Shown in pieces: positions 7,050 through 15,491 of a stretch of 36,388 nt of DNA. The notes beneath the pieces were generated by a model. That model was not told where the DNA came from. It saw nothing but the letters and a program-made list of their open reading frames with translations, and searched no databases. A program made the position numbers and the translations under genes. The stretch comes from an uncultured Pelagibacteraceae bacterium (GTDB lineage: Bacteria; Pseudomonadota; Alphaproteobacteria; Pelagibacterales; Pelagibacteraceae), in the NCBI GenBank assembly GCA_902630065.1, contig CACOTF010000010.1:1-36388 (forward strand), read 5' to 3'. How positions within the stretch are numbered: position 1 is the stretch's first letter; each line of letters begins with the position of its first letter.

Positions 7050-8504
7050 TTACTTATTATTTAATAAATAATATACTAAATAAGATGCGAATGCTCCAAT
7101 AATCCATCCAAAAGATTGATACTGTACTAAATTTTCATTTAGCAAAGATGATAAAGAAAATATTGATCCAATTAAAAGAGCATACAATGCTTTGAGGTTC
7201 CAACCGTTGCTATAAATATATTCCGTATGCTCTTTAGGGTAAAAAAGCTCTTTGTGATTAATTTGTTGTTTTTTAAACAAATAATAATCTGCAACCAATA
7301 CACCAAAAATTGGTCCAAAAGTCGTTGCTACGGCTTCAACAAATATTAAAACATTAGCTTTACTGAAAATTGAAAGCCAAAATGTTGAAATAATTAATCC
7401 AACAATTGATATTACAATTCCTGTTTTTTTTAACGTTAAAGAGTTAGGGAAAAAATTTATCAGTGTATTTTGCGAAGGAATATAATTTGCTATCAAATTA
7501 GTTGATAACGAAGAGATAATAATAAATATCAAGCAATAGAAAGTTAGAAAATTATTATTAAATTTTCCAACTATATCATTTGGATTAGTAAGTAAACTTG
7601 AAGCATTTAATCCTTTGCTAGTGAGAATAATATCTGAACCTAATGTGATTAATACCGAGAAAAAAGAAAAGAATATTAAATTTAATATTATACTTAAGTT
7701 ACCTTTGGTCATTTCTTTATAATTCATTGAGTATCTAGAAAAATCACCAAAAGTTAAAAGAACTATAGCAAAATAAGCAAATAAAGTTCCTGTGATTGAA
7801 ATTATTGGAGCGATATTTGACTGGATTGCAAAATTGCTAAAGACTAAACTTAGTTTTATTCCATTAAGGAGTTCATTGTAATACTCAGATAAAATAACAA
7901 TTAATAAAACAGAAAGTCCTAAATATATTGAAAGACCTGAAAAATTAATAAATGATTTTAGAAAATTCTGTCCTTTTGTAAAAAGGATGTATTGAAATAT
8001 TAAAGTTAAAAATAAACAAACCCAATCAATTAAATTCAAACCAAAAAAGAATAATAAAAATATTTCATTCTGTAAGATTTGATTATCAATTTTAAATAGA
8101 ATGATCCTTGCAATATAACCTAGTGATTTTGATATAAAGAATGTTTGTACACCAAACATGAACAAACCAACTAATCCTCTGATCATCCCTACATATCTGG
8201 CGCCAGTAAAACCCATTGAAAGTCTGAGAATTGTTGGAAAACTTAATCCACTACTTTGGGAAATTTTTCCTATAATGTTAGCAAAAAAGCATACTAATAA
8301 TCCTGCTAGCAATGATCCTGTTAAGACAACAAAAAAATTTAGATCATAGAATAAATATAAAGCTGATATTAAAGAGAACCCAACTATTGTTTGAATATTT
8401 ATCGCCCAAAAGTTAAAATAATTCTTCCAACTCCAGTCTCTATTATTTGGATTTATTGAAACTAATTCCCAATTCCTTAATTGAAATTTTTCGCTTTGAT
8501 TCAC
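7050..8504 (-). CDS. NCS1-family nucleobase/hydantoin:cation symporter-like permease
   Basis: A 484-residue integral membrane protein with about twelve hydrophobic segments. The N terminus carries the NCS1 hallmark order: a soluble N-P-N-N-R-D-W stretch (residues 18-24), then WKNYFNFWAINIQ, then a glycine-rich SSGLSFPTILRLSMGFTGAR region. Loop 6/7 has GDFSRYSMNYKEM, like the 'DFSRY' of Mhp1 and cytosine or allantoin permeases. The family imports purines, pyrimidines, allantoin or hydantoins with Na+ or H+. It sits between dctM (22-base gap) and an alcohol dehydrogenase (2-base gap) in one operon. Two unrelated importers in a row is an unusual arrangement. Confidence 0.87.
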   Translation of the reverse strand: MNQSEKFQLRNWELVSINPNNRDWSWKNYFNFWAINIQTIVGFSLISALYLFYDLNFFVVLTGSLLAGLLVCFFANIIGKISQSSGLSFPTILRLSMGFTGARYVGMIRGLVGLFMFGVQTFFISKSLGYIARIILFKIDNQILQNEIFLLFFFGLNLIDWVCLFLTLIFQYILFTKGQNFLKSFINFSGLSIYLGLSVLLIVILSEYYNELLNGIKLSLVFSNFAIQSNIAPIISITGTLFAYFAIVLLTFGDFSRYSMNYKEMTKGNLSIILNLIFFSFFSVLITLGSDIILTSKGLNASSLLTNPNDIVGKFNNNFLTFYCLIFIIISSLSTNLIANYIPSQNTLINFFPNSLTLKKTGIVISIVGLIISTFWLSIFSKANVLIFVEAVATTFGPIFGVLVADYYLFKKQQINHKELFYPKEHTEYIYSNGWNLKALYALLIGSIFSLSSLLNENLVQYQSFGWIIGAFASYLVYYLLNNK

Positions 8505-8526
8505 TTAAATGATATTAATCAATTAT

Positions 8527-9864
8527 TTACTGCTGTCCATATAAGAGAGTTGGCAACCATAGTACTATTTTTGGATATGCTATGATTATAATTAATCCAA
8601 TTATCTGTAATACCATGAACTGCATCATTCCAAGATAAATATCTTTTAAATCCCAACTTGGAACTACTCCTTTTAAAAAATAAGCAGATAATGCTACGGG
8701 GGGTGAGAGCCAGGCGGTTTGCAAATTAACAGCAACAAGAATTGCAAACCAAGTTAAATTAAATCCTAATGCTTCAACTAATGGTAAAATAATAGGAACA
8801 ACTATCATAACAATAGGTACCCACTCTAATGGCCATCCTAAAAGAAAAATCATAATCATGATTATTCCTAAGATTAAATATTTATTCATCTCAAGTGATA
8901 ATAGAAAATCTGTTAAAACCATTGGAGTTCCTAATCTAGCAAATACTGCTCCAAAGAAATTAGAAGCAGCAACTAAAACCATAATTAATGCAGAAATTTC
9001 TAAAGTTTTAACTAAAGCATCTTGTAATTTTTTTAATGTTAATTTTTTGTAAGCTAATGAAAGCAATAATGCACCACCTGCTCCACATCCTGCAGCTTCT
9101 GTTGGTGTAGCAAATCCAAATAGAATACTGCCTAATGCAGCGAATACTAATGCAGCAGGTGGAACTAATCCTGAGAAAAATTCTAGCCATAATTTTTTTA
9201 AATCTGTTGTTCTTAATTCTTCTGGTATGGGTGGACCTAGTTTTGGGTTCATCATACATCTGAATGTTGTGTATGCAGCATATAAGCATGCAAGCAATAT
9301 TCCTGGAACTATTGCTGCTGCGAATAAATCAGTTACAGGAATTTCCATAATTGGACCCATAACTACAAGCATAATGCTCGGTGGAATTAGAATACCTAAA
9401 GTTCCTCCAGCAGTAATCGTACCAGCAGCTAATTTTACATCATAGTTTGATCTATTCATTGATTTTGCAGCCATAATTCCAAGAATTGTAACTGATGCAC
9501 CAACTATTCCAGTTGCAGCTGCAAATATTACCGACACAAATAAAACTGCATAATATAAAGAGCCTCTAACTCTTGCCAACATCATTTGGAAAGCTGAGAA
9601 TAATCTCTCCATTAAACCTGCTTGTTCCATCATTATTCCCATAAATACAAATAATGGGACGGCGGCGAGAGTTTGTTCGGTCATCACCATAGAAAATTGC
9701 AGTGTCATTAAGTAGAAAACTAATTTTCCAAAACCCAAATAACCAAAAACGAAACCTAAAAAAATAAGAGTAAATGAAATTGGAAATCCTATAAATATTG
9801 CAAACAACATCACACCTATAAGTATGAAACCTAAAATTGCCGGGTCTATTAAATGTGAAAGCAT
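8527..9864 (-). CDS. dctM: TRAP transporter large permease (DctM)
   Basis: A 445-residue membrane protein with 11-12 helices and the glycine- and proline-rich motifs of the IT superfamily. Examples are LGILIPPSIMLVVMGPIMEIP, which loops around the substrate path, and NLQTAWLSPPVALSAYFLKG near the C terminus. It forms the Na+-driven transport channel with DctQ and takes substrate from the binding protein encoded two genes upstream. The ATG overlaps the dctQ stop by one base (TAATG), so translation is probably coupled. Length is normal. This is the first of two TRAP systems in the window. Confidence 0.95.
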   Translation of the reverse strand: MLSHLIDPAILGFILIGVMLFAIFIGFPISFTLIFLGFVFGYLGFGKLVFYLMTLQFSMVMTEQTLAAVPLFVFMGIMMEQAGLMERLFSAFQMMLARVRGSLYYAVLFVSVIFAAATGIVGASVTILGIMAAKSMNRSNYDVKLAAGTITAGGTLGILIPPSIMLVVMGPIMEIPVTDLFAAAIVPGILLACLYAAYTTFRCMMNPKLGPPIPEELRTTDLKKLWLEFFSGLVPPAALVFAALGSILFGFATPTEAAGCGAGGALLLSLAYKKLTLKKLQDALVKTLEISALIMVLVAASNFFGAVFARLGTPMVLTDFLLSLEMNKYLILGIIMIMIFLLGWPLEWVPIVMIVVPIILPLVEALGFNLTWFAILVAVNLQTAWLSPPVALSAYFLKGVVPSWDLKDIYLGMMQFMVLQIIGLIIIIAYPKIVLWLPTLLYGQQ

Positions 9865-10469
9865 TAACTACCTGGCCATTTACCTTTGACGGCTGCGTAA
9901 TAACTTTTAAAAAGTTCTGAAACACCTTGGATTAGAAGAAAAACAATTCCAATCCATAGACAAGATTTTATCGGCCACATATATGGCATCCATGTTGTAT
10001 CCATCCCTCTTTCGTTTCTCATTATACTTTCTTGGACAAAGCCTGTTGTCATATACAAAAACACTATTAATCCTGGAAAATAAAATAATAAGTAAAGCCA
10101 AAAATCTATTCTGCCTTGAGTTTTAACTTTAAAATTTCTATATAAAAAATCTGCTCTAATATGAACACCTTTTGAAAGAGCGTATCCTGCTCCTAACATA
10201 AACAATGCTCCGTAAAAAAATCTGCTCATATCATAAGCCCAGATTGTAGGAGCTAAAAATAATTTTCTTGCTAAAACCTCATAAACCATCCCAAGCATTA
10301 GTGGGATTGTAATCCAGCAAACTATGTTTCCAATTAATTTACTAAATCTATCTATGTTAACTATAGTTTTAGCCATCCAAGTTGGCATATCATCAGGCAT
10401 CTTTCCAGATCCTGATCGCCTTTCGGCTATCATTTCATCTGAAATATCTAACTTTGGATTATCCGACAT
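9864..10469 (-). CDS. dctQ: TRAP transporter small permease (DctQ)
   Basis: A 201-residue four-helix inner membrane subunit that supports DctM. A soluble N-terminal extension of about 45 residues (ISDEMIAERRSGSGKMPDDM) precedes the first helix, so it is longer than typical DctQ. Motifs include WAYDMSRFFYGALFMLGAGYALSKGVHIRADFL, matching the 'E/DxxRyl...GaayalrkgxHvrvd' pattern of the family. It follows a strong terminator-like hairpin after dctP. No Shine-Dalgarno is visible before its ATG, so it is expected to be expressed well below dctP. Confidence 0.92.
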   Translation of the reverse strand: MSDNPKLDISDEMIAERRSGSGKMPDDMPTWMAKTIVNIDRFSKLIGNIVCWITIPLMLGMVYEVLARKLFLAPTIWAYDMSRFFYGALFMLGAGYALSKGVHIRADFLYRNFKVKTQGRIDFWLYLLFYFPGLIVFLYMTTGFVQESIMRNERGMDTTWMPYMWPIKSCLWIGIVFLLIQGVSELFKSYYAAVKGKWPGS

Positions 10470-10480
10470 ATAAATTTTAG

Positions 10481-10511
10481 AAAAAAAAAGCGGGCTTATA
10501 AAAGCCCGCTT
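10481..10511 (-). terminator. Rho-independent terminator/attenuator between dctP and dctQ
   Basis: On the minus strand, AAGCGGGCTT (10511-10502) pairs perfectly with AAGCCCGCTT (10497-10488) over 10 bp with a four-base loop. A run of seven further U residues follows (10487-10481). It starts 11 bases after the dctP stop and ends 11 bases before the dctQ start. This is the only canonical intrinsic terminator I see in the window, and it lies inside an operon. It should let most transcripts end after dctP with partial read-through to dctQM. Confidence 0.88.
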
Positions 10512-10522
10512 AATAACTTTAT

Positions 10523-11620
10523 TTATTTCTTCAACGAATTAGCATAAGCCATTCCTAGCTTAGCATTCGATGTTTGTGCACCAGACCAGAATGGTACGGC
10601 AGTATTAGCAAAGCTTATCATTGAGTCATAAACTTCTTTAAAGAATGCATTTTCTTTTGCATTTTTCTCTAAAGTTGCTTTCGCTGCAGCCATATAAGCT
10701 GGGAAATAATCTGCTGGTGTATCTTCAAGTATCACACCATGATTTTCAGTTAGATCTTTAAGTGCTAATCCATTAGTGTTGATTCTGTAAGCTAAAGCTC
10801 TCATCAACGATGCATCAGCAGCCATCTTCATTGAAAATTTTTCATGGTCAGTGAACTTATCGTAAGTGCTTTTATTTAAGTAAAAGTCAGCATTTACGAC
10901 TACTTGGTGTAAACCTTGTAGATAGTAGTGTTTTAATACTTTATGTATACCAAACACTTTATCTGGTTGAGGACAACACCACTCAGCAGCATCAATAGTT
11001 CCTGCTTCCAATGCTGGAAGAATATCTCCACCACCCATTGCAACTGAAGCTATTCCAATGTCTTTATAAGTTTGACCTGGAATTCCTGGAGGAGTTCTGA
11101 ACTTAAATGTTCTGAAATCATCCATATCTTTGATTTTTCTTGGGAACCATCCTAAAGCTTCTGGACCAACTGGTTGAAGCATGAAACCTTTAATGTCTCT
11201 TTTCATTTCTCCCCAAAGTCTGTCATATAGTTGTTCTCCACCACCATATAAAAACCATGATAAGAATGCGATGTTATCAATTCCTACACCACCACCTGCT
11301 ACTGGCGAACCAAATAACATAGCAGCTGGATGTTCTCCAGACCAATAGTGAGTCCAAGCAAATCCGCAATCAATCAAACCTTTATCAACAGCATCAAGAG
11401 TTTCTTTAACTCCAACTACTGTTCCTGCTGGCATAATTTCAAATTTTAGAGATCCACCTGTTAGTTTTGTTACGTTGTCAGTAAAGTCTTTTAACATTAC
11501 CGCTTCATCACCTTTAGCGCTAATAACCGTCTGACATTTTAACGTTTTTGCAGCATTTGCATTTGAAATAAATCCAAATACTAGGAACGCAGCAAACAAC
11601 GTTGAAACGATTTTTTTCAT
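10523..11620 (-). CDS. dctP: TRAP transporter substrate-binding protein (DctP, TakP-like)
   Basis: A 365-residue periplasmic binding protein with signal peptide cleaved after FISNANA (residue 23). Domain features match the TakP-like branch that binds 2-oxoacids and other monocarboxylates. These are MPAGTVVGVKETLDAVDKGLID, GGGEQLYDRLW, the substrate carboxylate arginine R175 in FKFRTPPG, and ALEAGTIDAAEWCCPQPD, where this branch normally has 'aEwvGP'. The Cys-Cys at 215-216 is a departure from that pattern. A strong ribosome site GAGAGGG lies five bases before the ATG, far stronger than for most genes here. Divergent from a GMC oxidoreductase, which may act on a related compound. Confidence 0.93.
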   Translation of the reverse strand: MKKIVSTLFAAFLVFGFISNANAAKTLKCQTVISAKGDEAVMLKDFTDNVTKLTGGSLKFEIMPAGTVVGVKETLDAVDKGLIDCGFAWTHYWSGEHPAAMLFGSPVAGGGVGIDNIAFLSWFLYGGGEQLYDRLWGEMKRDIKGFMLQPVGPEALGWFPRKIKDMDDFRTFKFRTPPGIPGQTYKDIGIASVAMGGGDILPALEAGTIDAAEWCCPQPDKVFGIHKVLKHYYLQGLHQVVVNADFYLNKSTYDKFTDHEKFSMKMAADASLMRALAYRINTNGLALKDLTENHGVILEDTPADYFPAYMAAAKATLEKNAKENAFFKEVYDSMISFANTAVPFWSGAQTSNAKLGMAYANSLKK

Positions 11621-11755
11621 TTTATCCCTCTCTTTTTATTTATAATGTGAAGATCCTCTCAAAAATCAAAGCCACATACAAGTGTCATTTCGACGTTTTT
11701 ATGAGAAAAATGTTTAAAATCATTAAATATTCATTAAAAATTATTTATAAAAAAT
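11621..11755 (+). promoter_or_regulatory. Divergent control region between dctP and the GMC oxidoreductase gene
   Basis: This 135-base spacer must carry promoters for both directions. For dctP (minus strand) it holds the ribosome site GAGAGGG (11632-11626) and a possible -10 (TATAAA, 11644-11639) with a loose TTGATT (11669-11664) upstream at 19-base spacing. For the plus-strand operon the last 60 bases are almost pure A/T, with no clear consensus boxes and no Shine-Dalgarno before the ATG at 11756. I see no riboswitch-like pairing or operator palindrome. Confidence 0.4.
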
Positions 11756-13360
11756 ATGGATAAATTTGATTACATAATTATTGGTGCGGGTTCCGCAGGC
11801 TGTGTATTAGCAAATAGATTAACTGCAAATCCTGATACTAAAGTTCTTTTACTTGAAGCTGGCGGTAAAGATACTAATCCATGGATCCATATTCCAGGGG
11901 GTTATTTTAAAACAATGCATAATCCAGATACTGATTGGTGCTTTAATACCGAAAAAGAACCAAACTGCGATAACAGGCAAATGGTTTATCCTAGGGGTAA
12001 AACACTAGGTGGAAGCTCTTCAATTAATGGAATGCTTTATATCAGAGGTCAATCAAATGATTATAATTATTGGAGACAATTAGGTAATGTTGGTTGGTCG
12101 TGGGAAGATGTTCTGCCCTATTTTAAAAAATCTGAAGATTTTCAATTTGGAGAAAATGAATTTCATGGTTCTGGAGGACCCATTGCAGTCGAGAAAATTA
12201 GGGCAACATTTAAAGTTCTCGATCTATTTTTAGAAGCTGCTGAAGAACATGGTTACAAAAGAACTGATGATTTTAACAACGGTGATAATGAAGGAATGGG
12301 ATATTTTCCATTTACAATTAAAAATGGATTTAGATGTAGTACAGCTGTAGGTTATTTAAATCCAGTTAAGAGTAGAAAAAATCTAAAAATTATTACTAAG
12401 GCTCACATTAAAAATATAGAATTTGAAAATAATAAAGCAAAAAAGGTAAATTACTGGATAGAAGGAAAAGAATTTTCTGTTGAAACTAGTAAAGAAATAA
12501 TATTAAGCGCAGGCACAATTGGTTCGCCTCATATATTACAAGCATCAGGTATTGGTCCAGGAGAACTTCTAAAAGAAAATAATATTAATGTATTAAAAGA
12601 TCATCAAGGAGTTGGAAGAAATTTAACCGATCATTTAATGCTAAGACCTGTTTACAAAATTAAAAATTTAGAAACTTTAAATGATATTTACTACAGCTTT
12701 ACTAAAAAAATGTTATCTGGTTTAAAATTTCTTCTCTTAAGAAAAGGACCTTTAACAGTTGGTGCTAGTTATGTTTGTGGTTTTGTTAAAAGTGATGAAC
12801 ATTTAGAAACTCCAAATCTTCAATTTCATATTTCACCAGCAAGTACTGATCTTTTAGGAAAATCAGCTTTACATAAATTTCCAGCGTTTACTCCAACAAT
12901 TACAAATGTAAGACCAACAAGTAGAGGGTCTATAGAATTAAAATCTCCAGACACCAGAGTTTCACCAAAAATAAAAATGAATTATTTATCAACTGACGAA
13001 GATCGTGAAATTGCTGGAAAAGCTTTAAAGATTGTAAGAAAAATTGTTATGGAGTCTAGAGCTTATAAAGATTACCAACCTGAAGAGCTTAGACCGGGAA
13101 TCAATATTACAGATAATGAAGAATTAGCAACAGAAGCTGGAAAATTTGCGAATACTATATTCCATCCAGTGAGCACATGTAGAATGGGTAAAGATGAAAA
13201 TGCTGTTGTTAACGATAGATTAGTCGCTCATGGACTAGAAAATTTAAGGGTTGTAGATGCCTCTGTTATGCCTCATATCACATCAGGAAATACAAATGCA
13301 CCGACAATAATGATTGCGGAAAAAGCAGCTGATATGATAATTGAGGATAGTAGAAGATGA
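11756..13360 (+). CDS. GMC-family FAD-dependent alcohol/choline dehydrogenase-like oxidoreductase
   Basis: A 534-residue flavoenzyme of the glucose-methanol-choline family, which oxidises primary alcohols to aldehydes. The FAD dinucleotide fold is at 5-15 (DYIIIGAGSAG) with the E35-A-G ribose-binding end. GMC signature 1 is PRGKTLGGSSSINGMLYIRG (79-98). Signature 2 lies around GTIGSPHILQASGIGPG. The C-terminal catalytic pair is H470 (FHPVSTCRMG) and N514 (GNTNAPTIM), the His-Asn arrangement of choline oxidase and dehydrogenase. Candidate substrates are choline, glycols or other small alcohols. No betaine-aldehyde dehydrogenase is adjacent, which weakens a betA assignment. It leads a six-gene plus-strand operon and overlaps terC by four bases (ATGA). 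Confidence 0.92.
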   Translation: MDKFDYIIIGAGSAGCVLANRLTANPDTKVLLLEAGGKDTNPWIHIPGGYFKTMHNPDTDWCFNTEKEPNCDNRQMVYPRGKTLGGSSSINGMLYIRGQSNDYNYWRQLGNVGWSWEDVLPYFKKSEDFQFGENEFHGSGGPIAVEKIRATFKVLDLFLEAAEEHGYKRTDDFNNGDNEGMGYFPFTIKNGFRCSTAVGYLNPVKSRKNLKIITKAHIKNIEFENNKAKKVNYWIEGKEFSVETSKEIILSAGTIGSPHILQASGIGPGELLKENNINVLKDHQGVGRNLTDHLMLRPVYKIKNLETLNDIYYSFTKKMLSGLKFLLLRKGPLTVGASYVCGFVKSDEHLETPNLQFHISPASTDLLGKSALHKFPAFTPTITNVRPTSRGSIELKSPDTRVSPKIKMNYLSTDEDREIAGKALKIVRKIVMESRAYKDYQPEELRPGINITDNEELATEAGKFANTIFHPVSTCRMGKDENAVVNDRLVAHGLENLRVVDASVMPHITSGNTNAPTIMIAEKAADMIIEDSRR

Positions 13361-13935
13361 CCGAACAAATAGTAATATTTTTTCAAATAGTTTTTATCGA
13401 TTTAGTTTTAGCGGGAGATAATGCAATCATAATTGGAATGGTTGCTTCTCAATTTCCAACTGAGCAAAGAAAGAAAATTATTTTTTGGGGAATTGGAGCA
13501 GCAGTAGTTTTAAGAATTATATTTACACTTATAACTGCTTATCTATTACAAATCACAGGGCTTAGATTTATTGGAGGAATATTACTTCTTTATATATGTT
13601 ACAGACTTTATGTAGATGTAATTAAAATGAATGGTAATGCAGAAGAAAATGTAAAAAAAGTAGATAACAGTTCATTCATGAAAGCTATAACAACTGTAAT
13701 CCTTGCAGATGTAACAATGAGTTTAGATAATGTGTTAGGAGTAGCGGGTGCAGCTAGAGATCACTATATGCTATTAATATTTGGTCTAGTTTTATCAATA
13801 GTTTTAATGGCTACTGCAGCAACATTGATATCTGGCTGGATTAAAAAGTATAAATGGATAGGATGGGTTGGATTATTAGCAATATTATTTGTTGCAATAG
13901 AGCTAATATATACAGACGTAAAACTATTTTTATAA
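13357..13935 (+). CDS. TerC/YjbE-family integral membrane protein
   Basis: A 192-residue membrane protein with about seven helices. It carries the two family motifs DLVLAGDNAIIIGM (residues 15-28) and ILADVTMSLDNVLGVAGAA in the second half. Each has the conserved Asp/Asn residues thought to bind a metal ion within the bilayer. Characterised relatives help export Mn2+ or metallate exported enzymes, and the original TerC is linked to tellurium resistance. It overlaps the GMC gene by ATGA and touches the SDR start directly (TAAATG), so it belongs to this operon. Why a metal exporter is coupled to a flavin oxidoreductase is unclear. Confidence 0.9.
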   Translation: MTEQIVIFFQIVFIDLVLAGDNAIIIGMVASQFPTEQRKKIIFWGIGAAVVLRIIFTLITAYLLQITGLRFIGGILLLYICYRLYVDVIKMNGNAEENVKKVDNSSFMKAITTVILADVTMSLDNVLGVAGAARDHYMLLIFGLVLSIVLMATAATLISGWIKKYKWIGWVGLLAILFVAIELIYTDVKLFL

Positions 13936-14694
13936 ATGTATTTAAAAAAGATAAATTTAAAAAATAAAGTAGCTTTAGTAACAGGTGCTGGAAAAGGTAT
14001 TGGTAGAGCATGCTCTATTGCTCTTGCAGAAGCTGGTGCAACAATAATTGGAGTGAGCAGAACTGCTTCTGATCTTGATAAGCTTCAAAAAGATATAAAA
14101 AAAGTTAAAGGAAAATTAATTAAAATAACTTGCGATATTATGGATTATGAGGATCTTTCTTCCAAATTAAAAAAAATTAAGAAAGTTGATATTCTTGTAA
14201 ATAATGCAGGTACAAATATCCCAGAGCCTTTTGAAAAAATTAAACAAACAAGTATGAACTATCTTGTAGATTTAAATATAAAAGCGGCTTTTAATGTTGC
14301 GCATTTAATTGCACTTAAAATGATTAAAAATAAAAAAAAAGGCGGATCTATAATTAATATGTCCTCACAATTAGGGCACGTTGGTATGTCAGGTAGAAAT
14401 GTTTACAACATGACAAAATTTGGAATTGAGGGATTAACGAAAGGAATGGGTGTTGAACTTGCAACAAAAAATATCAGAGTAAATACCGTTGCGCCTACAT
14501 TTGTTGAAACTCCAATGGTTAAAAAATTCTTTAAAAATAAAAAATTTAAACAACTAGCTTTAAGTAATATACCCATGGGAAAAGTTGCAACAGAGTCTGA
14601 TGTGGCTACAGCAGTATGTTTTTTAGCCTCAGATGCAGCGAGTATGATAACTGGTACATCAATTGTAATTGATGGGGGTTGGACAGCAAAATAA
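13936..14694 (+). CDS. Short-chain dehydrogenase/reductase
   Basis: A 252-residue classical SDR. The cofactor motif TGAGKGIG is at 16-23 and NNAG at 89-92. The catalytic tetrad residues are S144, Y157 and K161 (YNMTK), and the C-terminal VIDGGWTAK is typical of sugar-alcohol and 3-oxoacyl reductase-like members. S41-R42 after the second strand resembles NADP-preferring members, but this is weak evidence. By style it is close to gluconate 5-dehydrogenase or 3-oxoacyl-ACP reductase paralogues used in catabolism. It follows terC with no gap, and its TAA shares an A with the next ATG. Confidence 0.88.
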   Translation: MYLKKINLKNKVALVTGAGKGIGRACSIALAEAGATIIGVSRTASDLDKLQKDIKKVKGKLIKITCDIMDYEDLSSKLKKIKKVDILVNNAGTNIPEPFEKIKQTSMNYLVDLNIKAAFNVAHLIALKMIKNKKKGGSIINMSSQLGHVGMSGRNVYNMTKFGIEGLTKGMGVELATKNIRVNTVAPTFVETPMVKKFFKNKKFKQLALSNIPMGKVATESDVATAVCFLASDAASMITGTSIVIDGGWTAK

Positions 14695-15482
14695 TGAAAA
14701 AATTGTTGCTTTTTTTAGCAATTATATTTTCTACTCACTCTCATGCTTTAGAGTTTCAAGGTAAATTTTTACAAGGACATTTTATTTTAGGTAAAGCAGA
14801 AGCTGGATCAAAGGTATTTGTAGATAAAACGCAAGTTAAAGTATCTGATGATGGATATTTTGTATTTGGTATTGATAGAGATCGAAAATTTGATGTAGCT
14901 ATTACTGAAATAAGTAATGGTAAAAAAAACAAAATTATAAAAAAAGTTTTTAAGCGAAAATATAACATTCAAAGAATAGATGGTCTCCCTGAAAGTAAAG
15001 TTACACCACCAGAGTCTGTTTATAAAAGAATTAAAGAGGAAAATGGAAGAATTGGAAAAGCTAGAGCCATAAATTCAGATTTAACTTTCTTTACTGAACA
15101 ATTTATTATGCCCGTTAAAGGGATAATTAGTGGAGTTTACGGTAGCCAAAGAATTCTTAACGGCAAACCTAAATGGCCTCACTATGGAATTGATATTGCA
15201 GCGAAACAAGGAACTAAAATTAAATCATCTGGAACTGGAATAGTGACAATGGCAGAAGATGATCTTTATTATACGGGCGGTACTGTAATAATGGACCACG
15301 GACATGGAATTTCAACGATATATTCACATCTAGAAAATGTAATGGTTAAAGTTGGCGATGAAGTTAAACAAGGAGAAATTATTGGAACTGTTGGATCTAC
15401 TGGTAGATCAACTGGGCCTCATTTAGATTTTAGGATAAATTGGTTTCAAACTAGACTTGATCCTATGAGTATTCTTCAATAA
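14694..15482 (+). CDS. Exported M23 (LytM-type) peptidase-like protein
   Basis: A 262-residue secreted protein from the ATG at 14694; an in-frame TTG 15 bases upstream exists but would break the signal peptide MKKLLLFLAIIFSTHSHA. An N-terminal beta domain (about 20-95) precedes a LytM domain from about residue 138. Zinc-site elements are H163 and D167 (HYGID), H212 (YSHL) and H243 in GPHLD. The position that is His in the usual HxH motif is Asp245. The ending PHLDFRINWFQTRLDP is a subgroup I believe is common in proteobacteria, so it may still be active with an altered ligand. The role would be peptidoglycan cutting or cell-wall remodelling. It starts within the SDR stop codon (TAATG). Confidence 0.87.
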   Translation: MKKLLLFLAIIFSTHSHALEFQGKFLQGHFILGKAEAGSKVFVDKTQVKVSDDGYFVFGIDRDRKFDVAITEISNGKKNKIIKKVFKRKYNIQRIDGLPESKVTPPESVYKRIKEENGRIGKARAINSDLTFFTEQFIMPVKGIISGVYGSQRILNGKPKWPHYGIDIAAKQGTKIKSSGTGIVTMAEDDLYYTGGTVIMDHGHGISTIYSHLENVMVKVGDEVKQGEIIGTVGSTGRSTGPHLDFRINWFQTRLDPMSILQ

Positions 15483-15491
15483 GTTCTAGCT

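Noticed and set aside
11701..11763. A 20-codon plus-strand frame beginning ATGAGAAAAATG and ending in the GMC oxidoreductase start region
   Set aside because: It has no ribosome site, is lysine/isoleucine-only low complexity, and its overlap with the real start is expected by chance in such AT-rich DNA.
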